The notes under the pieces: model-generated
The model's database searches: none
Seen by the model: the letters and a program-made list of their open reading frames with translations, nothing else
What the model was told of the DNA's origin: nothing
Made by a program: the position numbers and the translations under genes
Origin: Telmatactis stephensoni
Taxonomy: Eukaryota; Cnidaria; Anthozoa; Actiniaria; Isophelliidae
Length of the DNA stretch: 64,000 nucleotides
NCBI GenBank assembly: GCA_029948255.1
Contig: JALIZF010001766.1
Coordinates: 372,001-436,000, forward strand
Direction of reading: 5' to 3'
Part shown: positions 34,622-46,138 of the stretch, piece after piece
How positions within the stretch are numbered: position 1 is the stretch's first letter
Layout of the letters: the number at the start of each line of letters is the position of its first letter

Positions 34622-36220
34622 AGAAATAAAAAAGGAAATAAATAAAAATATCAAAAATAACTTGAAAAATATTTAAAAAGAAAGGGTAAAACGGAGTCCA
34701 GAAAGAAAGAAAGATAGAAAGAAAGTAAGAAAGAGAAAAGATGAAGGAAAGGAGGTAAGAAAAATCGCGAGATAGAAAAATAGCAAGATAGCAAGACGGA
34801 AAGAAAGAAAGAAGAAGAAGAAAAAAAAAGAAAACAGAAAGGAAAGGAAAGAATCATGCATCAATAAGTTGTGTTGCGTGCACAAGCGAGAATTGCGTCT
34901 GGCTATATAAACACAACCGCCAGACACCGACTGACAGGGCAGTCCCATTATCAAGAAACTCATGATAAGAAGTCTAGATAGTTGGGATCACAAAAATGTG
35001 TTTGCTAGAATCATACATAAAAACTTTATACGAACTATATTCTCCAAATGCTGTAACAAACATTTTACGTACCGTCGTGGTTTCCAGGAGATGGGTGATT
35101 GAAGATTTCTTTAATTTTATTCATGGATAAAAACTTCACTATATTTCTAGCTAACGAAACTGTCATTCGAAATAGAAAACTGGCTCATGAGACTTTCCTA
35201 TAGTGATTCTTAATTTGTAACGGCCAGGTTTTCAATTTCTATTTTGTTTGTATTGCAATTTTTTGGAAACATGACTTAAATCAAAAAGCAGGTTTATTGT
35301 CTATAATGCTTCCAGAAACATTAACTGATTCAAAATCATCAAACAGAATCTTATCAAAATGACTCAGTCTGCTTGAGTAACGCAATTGGATTTTCATATG
35401 TACACTACATAATAGCGTCTGTCTTAAAGTCCTTTTGTAGTCTTACCTCCCAAATATCGATTGGATTTATTTTTGCAATTTTTTTTCTTCTTTTTTTTTC
35501 TTTTTCTTTTTCTTTTACTTTTCTTTTCTTTTTTTATTTGATTGATTGATTGATTGATTGTTTTTTGAAATTTGTATAACATAACAGAAACCTCAAGCTT
35601 CAAGAGCACTGGATACTTGATACATAAATTCTTTTTCAGCTGTCTTATCTTTTCTTCTTTCGAACCCTTTTTTACCACTTCTTTTCATATATTTTTCAAG
35701 TATTTAGTATGCCTGGCAAACCAACGTTCACATTTTTAAACATGTTAAATACCGAATATATTAATTAATAAGCTATCGAGGGCGCCATTCAGACTGAGTA
35801 ATGTATACTTATTGCTTTGATAAGAACCTTTCATGGCTATTAAAGGACTAGCTTATTTTATCTTGTCATATTCGGGAAAAAGTAAACAGGCTCGAATTTT
35901 TGTCGCTTTGTTTAAAGAGTAAATTAGCGTATCATTGAAGAAGAACACTGAAACACTGAAATGGGAACAACCTTGATTATATGTATAGGCGACAACGGGG
36001 AGACTATACATATATATGGCATGGTAAATTGATACGCACAGTGATGTTTGACTAAAACATGCTAAAACCATAGTTAGTATGCTAAAACGATCAACCGAAA
36101 CGTGCTACAATGCAGATGATTATCAATGTTACTTGGCAACAGGGCGATAATGACGTTGAAACTTTAACATATTATATGACAGTCTAGATATTAGTGTTGC
36201 ATTTGCCATTGCACGTTTCA
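34031..36220. other. Gene-poor stretch with low-complexity tracts
   Basis: It contains a C-run next to an A-run (about 34590-34620), a purine-rich GAAA tract (34690-34850) and a pyrimidine-rich tract (35475-35535). Frames across these tracts are compositional artefacts. Nothing else is recognised. Confidence 0.5.
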
Positions 36221-36224
36221 GTTT

Positions 36225-36836
36225 GTGGTTGTCTGCTGTTTGCTATCACTCGTAATGTCGGCTATTAGAAGTACATATACGCTCATCTGGAAACATACAA
36301 ACGCACACGTGAGTTGCGGTAGGCCTACACTAAAAGACGTCGAGTGTTTTTGGAATGGGCCGGTCCACAATAGCGATAAAGAAGTGAATTGGAATGAAAA
36401 CTGGAATTTAAGTTGGATTTACAATGCTAATAATCTTGACTCAACAGTATTCACGATGTACAGATTGAGAAATCAAAAGTTACAGAAAGCGATAATCTTT
36501 AATCAAGGTGAGAAGAAGAAGTTGAAATTGTTGGAAGATTTAGATAGTTTATGTATCGAAACAATGGTTCGTGTATACATTTGGTGTTATGCTGTTATAT
36601 CAGGTGAAGGTTGTAATAAAGCAAATACAGTTAATGAATGTATATTTAGAAAGAAAAGCTGGTTCTGTTCTAAAAATGAGAGTTATATAGTATCAGGTAT
36701 CATAACGCAGGATTTGCATAACTGGTATAAGAAAAATTTCAGGTCATCTGTTTATAAAAATCTCTTACACAAGGTAAAATATTGTGAGTTCAACCTTAGT
36801 ACGGGATGTAGAGAAGAATCCTGGGCCTGTTATTAA
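36225..36836 (+). CDS. Unrecognised 203-codon frame just before the Helentron
   Basis: This open frame ends in TAA two bases before the ATG of the protease-like frame. It is rich in Trp, Asn, Lys and Cys (ECFWNGPVHN, VNWNENWNLSWIYNA, ECIFRKKSWFCS). No known motif, signal or membrane segment is seen. Position and codon style suggest an upstream part of the same mobile element rather than a host gene, but this is inference. Confidence 0.35.
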   Translation: MVVCCLLSLVMSAIRSTYTLIWKHTNAHVSCGRPTLKDVECFWNGPVHNSDKEVNWNENWNLSWIYNANNLDSTVFTMYRLRNQKLQKAIIFNQGEKKKLKLLEDLDSLCIETMVRVYIWCYAVISGEGCNKANTVNECIFRKKSWFCSKNESYIVSGIITQDLHNWYKKNFRSSVYKNLLHKVKYCEFNLSTGCREESWACY

Positions 36837-37370
36837 TGCTTGTAATACAATTACAAGCCCCTTATAGTCAAGGTAATGTGTCAATATTTGGGTCAAATGC
36901 TGGTCGGCAGTGTGTAGCTATGTCTCTTAGTGCATTGATATACCATTATAAACATCCAATTACCTCTTCAAATGATTTAGTGACAATCATGAATATTGGC
37001 AATGAACTTATATACTATCTATCAAGGTTATCCAGACAATCCTACTTGATGTTTACAGAATTACCTGAATGGTTATGCTGTTCAACACTAATTATCAACT
37101 AGAATACAGTCCAAGCTACACTGGTAGTATACATGGTACTTGTACATTAGAAGGTTTGATTACTGTACATCCTTGGATAATGCCTTTCAAACCTTGCTGA
37201 GGGAAAATTTCACTTCATTCCTTTTGACAGTTAGATGCAGTACTGTGGGTATTTATTATACAGCAGATCATCAATATAAAATATTTGATTCTCATGCTAA
37301 AGATGTATATGGAATGGATCATGCAGATGGGAAATGTGTACTACTTGCAAATAGAAAACTTAAATGACTT
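36836..37370 (+). pseudogene. Papain-like (OTU/C76-type) protease region of the Helentron
   Basis: Two frames, 36836-37102 and 37140-37367, carry the parts of one domain: a Gln-Cys motif (NAGRQCVAMSLSALIYHY) as the likely nucleophile and IFDSHAKDVYGM with DGKCVLLA as the likely histidine motif. This pattern matches the cysteine protease domain often found at the N-terminus of Helentron proteins and related to herpesvirus-tegument-type deubiquitinases. A stop at about 37100 and a frame change separate the parts. The exact family (OTU or C76) is uncertain. Confidence 0.55.
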
Positions 37371-37880
37371 AGTGAATTATTTCCAAATTCTGTATAAAGA
37401 TTCAAATATTCTATATGAATTAAAGGGTGTGAATATTTCTGAGATACAACATGAAGATACTGATACTTCTCTCATGCATCAAACTGTGACACATCAAATG
37501 AATAACACAAATACAACTAGCAATGACAGTACAACCAATGTTTCCATACTAAGATGCTGCTAGTGCTTTATCTTTTTACAGCATTTGTTTTTCTGTTATC
37601 AAACCCTGTGGTTATTGGAATTCACAAACATTAGATTCAATTGTTGATCATGGAAATCACTTTTACTATGCATACACTACATGGGATATTGATAGCTCTC
37701 TCACCATTATGATTTTCCCAGTAGAATTGAAATATATGATGCAGACATTCATATTACCTTTAACCTGGAGAAAGCAGGGATGTTATGTTGTACTTCTATT
37801 AGCAGCAAGCTAGCCCTCAAGAAGTTAATCATGGATAATACAAAGAACAATACTGGTTTTTTATTGTGGTTGGAAAGTAG

Positions 37881-39262
37881 TTGTTTAGGCTGCATTATCT
37901 TCAGCAAAATTTGGAAAGCAAAAAGAGTGTTAAGTATTATACAACAATATTTAATGCTAATGGAAAACTAGATGCATTTCAAAGTATTAATGACATTGAT
38001 TCTCTTATAGAGGTATTTGTTAATACAATAAAAAACCGATTTCAATGCAATGAAATAGAATTCTGCATAAAATTTTTATCTTGTTCACATCGATTATCAA
38101 ATACTGTAAGACAAAGAGTCATGAGAAAACATAAATCTTTTGCACACAAAACGCAAATTGCCAATAGGGAAAGAGAGAACTATGAAGAAATGGAGCCTAC
38201 AAGGAAAAAAATATCTTTATCTAATAAAGCACAATGGTACAAATCATTAGACACTGCAAAAAAAGAAAAATTTTTGTCTAGTAGAGCAGATTGGTACAGA
38301 TCACTAGACCCCTCTAGAAAAGATAAACTGTTGTCTGACAGAGTAGAAAGGTACAGATCAATGGAACCTGCAGAAAAAGAAAAACTTTTGTCTGACTTAG
38401 CAGAAAAATACAAATCAATGGACCAATCCCAAAACACTTTTGTATCAGAATGGTATACATCAATGGATGCTACCCAAAAAGAACAACTTTTGTCTCAGTA
38501 GAGCAGAATGGTATAAATCAATTCACCCTCAAAAGAAGGAGAACTTAAACAGATTAAAGAAATCAAACTATGATGGTATGGAACCAATGTTAAAAGCGCA
38601 ATACCTGAATGACAAACAACAAAATTATCACAACATGGATTCTGAAAAAAAGAAGAAACTACATACTCGTAAAAGAGAGGCATCAAGAATCTCTAGACAA
38701 ACTCTAAAGTCAGCCGAGTATAACATTGACCACTGTATTTCAACTTTTCAAAGAAAAATTAGAGATGGTCCTTATTACATATGTTGTGTTTGTAATAGAA
38801 TGCTATACAGAAAAACAGTCGTACACTTTAAGCAAGATAAATATTCCATGCAAAACCTGTTTACTGATGCTAAATCATTTGATGACAAACAATACATTTG
38901 TAAAACCTGTCACTCAAAAGTTTTAAAATCACAGATCCCATGTCAAGCTGTACATAACAAATTACAAGTTGATGAAATACCACCAGAACTGTCTGTCCTG
39001 GAGAAGCTTGAACAAATACTAATAGCACAGAGAATAGTCTTTGAAAAAATAGTAGTCATGCCCAAAGGTGCAACAAAGAAAGATTAAAGGTGCAATCTGT
39101 AATGTACCAGTGGAATGTGATCAAACATGTAACATATTACCACGTCCCCCTGAAAGATCAGGTATTATATTGTTAAAACTAAAAAGAAAAATGGAATTTA
39201 GAGGTCATGTGTACTTTCAAGCAGTGCGTCCTCAAGTAATATTACAATGCTCTTCACTGGCT
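37881..39262 (+). pseudogene. Helentron region with 19-residue repeats and a DUF6570-like domain
   Basis: From about 38190 to 38690, eight or nine units of about 19 residues repeat, with consensus like KEKLLSDRAEWYRSMD. This part is highly charged and probably helical. It is followed by a Cys-rich domain with YYICCVCNRMLY, YICKTCHSKVLKSQIPCQA and VVMPKGATKK, then IKGAICNVP and FRGHVYFQAVRP. This arrangement is that of DUF6570, regularly found upstream of Rep in such elements. Frame shifts occur near 38495, 39080 and 39245. Confidence 0.65.
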
Positions 39263-39266
39263 TAAA

Positions 39267-41235
39267 ATGAATAATCCATTGTATAGTGATATAGCTATTG
39301 ATATTGGTAACATTGATACAAGTCTTACTAGTCTGCAGCATAATGAAAACATCTTAGAAGAACATACAGCTATGGATGATCAAACTTCATTGAATAATGA
39401 CAACAATAGCTTACATGAAGAAAATGTAGAAAAAAACAACACATACACAATTAATGAGGAGGAGGAAAAAGATGACCCTTTGAATGAGCACAGAGCACCA
39501 ACAAATGAAACATGCTTACAGTCTATAATACCAGATTACCCTATAATAATTGATGAGCAAAATCCTGAAGTATCAACAGGAAATGAAATATACAATATTG
39601 CACCAGGTGAGAATAAACATCCTGTATCACTCATGATTGATAAACAATGTGAAGAGCTAGCATTCCCTGTACTCTTCCCCAAAGGACAATCAGGTTACAC
39701 TGTTGAACGTGAAGTAAAGTTGTCACCAGTAAAATACTTTAATGCAAGACTGTTACATTGTAGTGGAAGATTTGCAACAAACCCCGAGTATCTCTTCTTT
39801 GCACAATTCATTATAGAACAGAAGAAAGTCTCTGATAGCATAAATATTGCTCTAAAAAAAGTTCATGGTCAATCACTCACTGCCTCTCAGATAAGATCAA
39901 ACGTACAAAACTTACAAAATCTTATTTGTCAAGATCAGGCTTATCTATTTTTGAGGCACATTCCAGGTACACCACCTTACTGGCAGAGATTTATGTATGA
40001 AGTAATAGCTATGGTAAAACAGCTTGGAATACCCACATGGTTCATGACATTATCTTGTGCTGATCTTAGATGGCCTGAGCTCTTTCAGATTATTGCTAGG
40101 ACACAAGGCAAGAATATCACTGATGCAGAGGTTGAGGCTTTATCTTATAATGAAAGGTGTCAAATGCTGAATCTTAATCCAGTAGTTGTTGCAAAACACT
40201 TTCAATACAGAGTAGAAACATTTTTCACTGAAGTTCTACTAACAAATACAAACCCCATAGGTAAAATAATTTATTATGCACTGCGTATTGAGTTTCAAAT
40301 GAGAGGCTCTCCTCACTTACATGCATTGATATGGACTTCTGACTGTCCTAAACTAACAACTGAAACTAAGCAGGACTATATAGACTTCATAGATCAACAT
40401 GTACAGGCATACCTTCCTAATGAAGAACAAGACTCTGACTTGCATAACCTAGTAAAAACCTATCAAAAGCACAGTCACTCCAAGACCTGTAGAAAATACA
40501 AGAATATTAGATGTAGATTTAATTTTGGACAGTTTTTCACAAGCAGAACAATTGTTGCAGAACCTCTATCTGATGATATAGATGAACTAGACAAAGCAGA
40601 TATGATTGATAAACACAATACAAATCCTTTCTACAGTTAAAGAAAAAATAGATGATGTCTTAAACCCAAGTAAGCCAAATTATGATTCAACATTAACGGA
40701 AGCTGATATTTTTAGCAGTGCAGGCATTACTGAAGAGCAATATTACTGGGCCTTATCTATCTCTCCTGACTCGGACTATGAATTGCACCTCAGAAGACCA
40801 ATAGATAGCTGCTTTATTAACAACTATTTCATTGCTGGTATAAAGGGATTTGCAGCAAATGTGGACTTACAACCTGTTTTTAATCACTACAAATGTATCA
40901 CTTATGTATGTTCCTACTTCACAAAGGATGAAACAGAATGTTCACAAGCCATAATGAATGCAGCCAGAGAAGCAAAGAAAGAGAACTTGAATATCAGAGA
41001 GGGTTTAAAGAAAATTGGTGCTGCTTTCCTTCTACTAGAGAAGTCAGTTCACAAGAATGTGTCTATAGATGCATGCCTGAACTGTGGTTAAGGAAAGTCT
41101 TTCCAGGAACAGTTTTTGTCAGCACAGATCTACCTGAGAAAAGGGTGCGTATTGCTAAATCACAAGAAGAGCTTGATGAACTGGATGATGAGAGTACAGA
41201 CATCTATAAGTCTAATATAATTGAACGTTATAAGT
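39267..41235 (+). pseudogene. Helentron Rep (HUH endonuclease) region
   Basis: The Helitron-like N-terminal region has AFPVLFPKGQSGY, LRHIPGTPPYWQ and WFMTLSCADLRWPEL. Rep motif 2 is MRGSPHLHALIW, in which His-Leu-His is the metal-binding HUH pair. The motif 3 equivalent with the tyrosines is ITYVCSYFTK at about 40900-40930 in the next frame. Rep nicks and joins single DNA strands during rolling-circle transposition. Frame changes near 40620 and 41060 disrupt the copy. Confidence 0.8.
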
Positions 41236-41875
41236 AAAAGACCACTATCTATTCCCACAGTAGATAAACTATGTCTAGCTGAGTTTGCTGCATACTATTA
41301 CAAAGACTATAGAAAAGACAATCATGAAACAGCAGATGCTCAGCCTGAAGTACTTACTGATAATGTTGTTGAATTACAACATACTTCAACAGATGCTCTT
41401 CCAAACCAAATAAATTAATGAATACTAATGAAGTCATGAAGTGTAGAAAAGTCAAGGCTGTCATAAGATATCACACACCAAGTAAAAGAAAGGAACCTGA
41501 ACTGTTTTTCCATCATTTACTCATGCTGTACTTATCCATTGGCGAGATGAAAACAGTCTTCTAGGTCCAGACCAAACATATGCTTCAAAATTCTATGAGC
41601 CTGATGTACAATCTGTAGTAGAACAAAACAGACACAACTTTGAACCAGATGCAGATGCTATAACAGAGGCACTTGAATTTCTAAGAAATAACCAGGATAA
41701 TATCAGTCATTCATATGATTCTATAAATGATCAAGAAAATGCAGATTTACATTCTGAAATGCAAGATGATTTACCAGAAGAATCATTTAATGAACAGTTG
41801 GCTTCACATCTTGGTACATCATCTGAATCTGATCAACAATCAAGTGCTAGGAATTACTTTTCACAACCAACCTGA

Positions 41876-43425
41876 AGAAATTTCTGATGATGATCTGCGT
41901 GAATGTGTTAGATCCTTGAACAAAAGACAGCGTTATGCATATGATACCATATGTCTATTCCTGGTGCAGGAATAAAATAATGAACATGAATACTCTAAAA
42001 CCAAAAGACATAGACCCAATATATCTTTTCATAACTGGTGGAGCAGGTGCAGGCAAAAGCCACTTGATCAAAACAATATACCACACTGCTACTAAAACCT
42101 TCAGACATGCACCAATAAACCCTGAATTGCCTACTGTTCTCTTAATGGCTCCTACTGGTGTTGCAGGCTATCAATATTGATGGAACTACAATAAATACCT
42201 GCTCTAGGCAATACCCAAGGATACAGGTGATGTAGTACCTGCAATGTCAGACCAAAAGAGAACACAGATGAGAATGTCATTAGCTGAAGCTTAAGTTGAT
42301 TATAATTAGATGAAATATCTATGGTTGGTAATACTACTTTACTCCACATTCATCAAAGACTAAAAGAAATATTTTGGTACTTCAAACTCTCAAATGTTTG
42401 CTGGCCTTAGTATCATTAGCTGTAGGTGATATGTATCAGCTGCCACCAATACGTAGGAAACCTGTCTTTGCAAATTACAAAAATGATGTTTACAACTTAT
42501 ACCATCCTTGGCATCTTTTCACAATGATAGAACTCATTGATATCATGAGACAGAAAGATGATCAACCATTTGCTCAGCTTTTGAACAGATTCCGTACAGC
42601 AAGCCAAACTGAGGAAGATATCAAGTGCATTCAGTCTAGATCAGTAGACCCAACAGATGATGATTACCCTTCAGATGCTCTTCACATCTGGGCTGAAAAT
42701 AATCCTGTTGATCAACATAACAATATAAAGCTGGAACAAATACCTCTTCCTTTGTTTCATCTGAAAGCCACAGATCAATGTCCTCCAAATGTCTCAAAAC
42801 AAGATATTGATAGAGTTTTAACTAGAAAAAGATCTGAAACAGGTGGACTTGATTCTGATATCTATATCAAAGAAACTGCTAGAGTTATGCTAACAACCAA
42901 TATTGATATTGCAGACAGACTTATCAATGGCCAAATGGGTACTGTGTTAAGACTAGAGGTTAATCAAGCAAATGAAAGACCAACTGTTGTTTACATCAAA
43001 TTTGATGATGAAAAAGCTGGCAATAATTTAATAGAGAAGAGTAGCAATTCTTTTGTTAGAGAAAACAGAGTTGTACCTATTGAACCTATATTAGCAAGAA
43101 TCAAGATACGACCCAATAAACCATCTTCACCTGAAATACAGAGAATGCAGTTTCCTTTGACACTAGCCTATGCTGTCAGCATTCATAAAGTACAAGGCTT
43201 ATCACTCACGAAACTTGTCATTAGCTTTGAGTTACTAAAACAAAGAGCTTTCAACTATGGCCAGGTGTATGTTGCTTTAAGTAGATCTACCTCATTGAAT
43301 GGTATTTATATTTTAGGGAAACTTGAAAGTAAACATGTGAAAGCAGATTCTAGAGTACATGAAGAATATGACAGGCTGAGAAGCATTTCCTCATTTACCA
43401 TGCAGACTACAAGTCCAACATCACA
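41876..43425 (+). pseudogene. Helentron PIF1-type helicase region
   Basis: Walker A is FITGGAGAGKSHLIKT at about 42030-42075, followed by VLLMAPTGVAG. The Walker B region near 42290-42330 has stops and shifts where DEIS would be expected. Coding resumes at 42374 with VGDMYQLPPI, and the helicase ends with AYAVSIHKVQGLSL and GQVYVALSRS. PIF1-type helicases unwind DNA during the rolling-circle step. The broken Walker B means no active helicase. Confidence 0.8.
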
Positions 43426-43429
43426 TGAC

Positions 43430-44077
43430 AATGACGTTATAACTATGGCTCTTCTTAATGTCAGATCTCTGAAAAAACACAGCATAGATATCCAATATGA
43501 TCAAAACATCTTCAATAGTGATCTTATAGCTTTAACAGAGACACAACTTCTACCTCATACCAGTGACATTCAAATTAGAAATAATTTGTACCCATTTACA
43601 CTGTACAGGCAAGATCATACTTCTGATAGGTTCTCCAGTTTAGCACTCTGCACAAAACCCAACATAGAAACAAGAGAACATGAATATTTCCTTGAAGCAA
43701 ATGCACTTAAGTTTGTACTTCTTAACATCTTCACGCAACAGAGGTGCACAATGCTTCTTCTTTACAGAAAGAATAATATAAATGTTTTGCAATATCTAGA
43801 ATCTCTTCATTATATTCTTGATAGCTATACTATTGACATTGTTATGGGTGATTTTAATATTAATTACTTGAATGACAACAATATCCAACCACTTGAGTCT
43901 CTAATGCATTCTCTAAACTACACACAGATTGTACAAAGTCCAACATTTGTTTCTTCAGGAAGTACTTTAGACCTAGTACATTTAAGATCAACAATGCTTG
44001 ACATAGTCCACAATTCTGTTGTTAGTGTTTACTACTCTGATCATGATTCTGTTCACATATCCCTTAAAATCAAGTAA
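43430..44077 (+). CDS. Helentron EEP (AP-endonuclease-like) domain, open
   Basis: It is fused in frame behind the helicase in a 567-codon frame (42374-44077). Catalytic signatures of the EEP fold are all visible: MALLNVRSLKKH, IALTETQL (metal-binding Glu), DIVMGDFNINYL (GDFN), GSTLDLVH and SDHDSVHISL (Asp-His pair). The domain resembles the endonucleases of non-LTR retrotransposons and is diagnostic of Helentrons. It is the best preserved part of this element. Confidence 0.8.
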   Translation, partial: NDVITMALLNVRSLKKHSIDIQYDQNIFNSDLIALTETQLLPHTSDIQIRNNLYPFTLYRQDHTSDRFSSLALCTKPNIETREHEYFLEANALKFVLLNIFTQQRCTMLLLYRKNNINVLQYLESLHYILDSYTIDIVMGDFNINYLNDNNIQPLESLMHSLNYTQIVQSPTFVSSGSTLDLVHLRSTMLDIVHNSVVSVYYSDHDSVHISLKIK

Positions 44078-44350
44078 AAAAACATTAATACATTGACATA
44101 TTTAAACATTTAATTTTTAAGCTACCCAAAATTTTACTGTTCATGAGATTTTTATCTGAAACAGCAAAAGTCGATCACAGATTATAAAATATCCCAAAGC
44201 AGACTGGAATGACATCAAGGAACTCTCTTACAACATTGCTCCAAGTTTATCGATCTATTTATATATTGAATTATCTGTTCATATATTTATCCACTTATTT
44301 ATGCAATTGTCTATTGATCTATTTATGTATTTGTTTATGCAATGATCTAT

Positions 44351-44413
<63 letters not shown>

Positions 44414-44690
44414 TTTGTTTATTTATTTATGTTTGTTTGTTTATTTATAGACGCATTTCTTTATGTACTTACTTGTTTATGTATTTGTTTGTTTACTAAT
44501 TAATAATTGAGTTATTTATGTATCTTGTTAATGTCCTACTATTAGCACAAACCATTTTTAGGAGTAGGGTTCATGAAGTATTGAACTATCAAAGTTATTG
44601 TGTATTGAATTTCTACAAGGCGCCTGAATGTACAGTCCCTCAGATTACATCAGGTAAGTTCAAGAGATAGTTTTGTATACACAATTTATA
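44078..44690. repeat. ATTT-rich microsatellite and flanks
   Basis: (ATTT)n runs from about 44345 to 44430 and continues as degenerate units to 44500. The 96-codon Tyr/Leu/Phe frame here is an artefact. The rest is without a visible gene. Confidence 0.8.
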
Positions 44691-44929
44691 ATTGCTGGGA
44701 GCGAAGCGAGCAGCAACACTATTCTTGGTGTGGGATTCCTGTGCGATACATACATACATACATACATATCTTTTATTTTACTTCGGATTTCAAGAATAGC
44801 ATATAAATACATACTAATATCTCCGAAGAAAACTAGATACAAACAAACAGACAAAGAAAATAATGTAAAAATATATATATATATATATAGAAAAATACAA
44901 TAAGTTATTATAGGCATCCAGTATACATA

Positions 44930-45541
44930 CTAATCATGAAAAACACACTTTCGAATGATTGTGCAAAAATTCTTTAGGCTAGGTGCCTGTCTAGTTAAGT
45001 CATTTAAGTTATTCCAGATATTTGTTACTGCATATCGAAATGATTTAAGACCAAATCTAGTGGTATTAACTTTAGGTAAGCTAAGCTTGCGTTTTCCTCT
45101 TAGATCATAGCACACAGATCTAGTACGAAAAAGAGATGTTAGATAGGATGGCGCATTCCCTGATAAACACTTATACAAAAGAATGAGCATGTCTTGAATC
45201 CTTCTATCTTTCAAAGGGGTCATTCCAACTTTCTTAAGAAGAGTGTCATATGGACTCTTATGGTCGTCTAATACAGATCGAAGCACTTGCTTATGAAGCA
45301 GTTCCAACTTGTCAGAGTTTCTCGCACCACAAAAATGCCACACGCTACTGCAATACTGAAAAATGGGCAAAACAAAAGCCTTGTACAAGCGTACCCGAGT
45401 ATCGCCTGATACAAGGTTGCGGAAACGTTTAACAACTTGAAGCTGCTTGTTCACCTTATCACATATGTTTGACACATGCTTGCTAAACTTAAGCTGATTA
45501 TCAATATTGATACCTAATAAGTCTACATCATTGTATACCTT
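44930..45541 (-). pseudogene. 5'-truncated LINE fragment, RT C-terminal region
   Basis: The frame enters near 45541 with VDLLGINIDNQLKFSKHV and continues through RLYKAFVLPIFQYCSSVWHF, the conserved region after the RT palm. It ends at TGA near 44930. It lacks catalytic motifs. It is a third LINE family in the window, distinct in wording from the fragments at 20.6-22.7 and 27 kb. Confidence 0.75.
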
Positions 45542-46138
45542 AATTTGACGTCACCTTAATATTGATCCGCGAACTCGATTTTTATGTACGGTGGTATGTT
45601 CATGGCGAACCTTGACGTCACAGGGATGAATTGGGATTCCTGTGCGATTCCATTCGAGAGGTTTTATGTTTCTCGAAGTATAAAGAAAGTCACAAAATGC
45701 TAAGTGATATTTTTTCGAGAGGGCAATGTTCTGTTACGGGTCATTTTGCGTGTTACTGTTCGAATCGAAGCTCGTCTACGGGCCGAATCAATTCAAGCCA
45801 AGATAATAAGTATGAAGTGAGGTCGCGCTGAGAATCTCTGCAATATATTTGGTTACTCTATGAAAGAAAATTTTATACTTTGTATGTGATGGAATTGTAT
45901 TTATCATTCGTTTGATCTAAAGCGTCAAATAGTACAGTAGACAACGCGGCATCTTCGACCGTGATGCAACGTACAACTATAGCTTTTAAAATCAGTTAGT
46001 TTTATAATCATTGCCAACGCTAGCCGTTTGTGATTGTTTGAAAAATTCCTGAAAATTGCTTTACTCAAAGTGCTAAATATTTTGAACTGTGTGTGTCCAA
46101 CACTGATCCTGGAGAATTATGTTTTGAAGGTCAACTAG

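Larger units (their letters stand above)
36836..44077 (+). mobile_element. Decayed Helentron-type Helitron
   Basis: Domains follow in order on one strand: cysteine-protease-like, Lys-rich repeats, DUF6570-like Cys motif, Rep with HUH motif, PIF1-type helicase, and an endonuclease/exonuclease/phosphatase (EEP) domain. A C-terminal EEP separates Helentrons from canonical Helitrons. At least eight frame breaks or stops interrupt the coding, so the copy is inactive. The exact 5' and 3' ends were not found. Confidence 0.85.

Noticed and set aside
34590..34860. Proteins rich in Gly or Phe/Ser
   Set aside because: Low-complexity C-run, A-run and GAAA-type DNA; no coding support.
36836..37370. Endogenous herpesvirus-like gene
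   Set aside because: The protease-like pattern lies in frame order with Helentron Rep, helicase and EEP modules, so it is better explained as a Helentron domain.
44209..44499. Tyr/Leu/Ile/Phe frame of 96 codons
   Set aside because: Translation of an (ATTT)n microsatellite.
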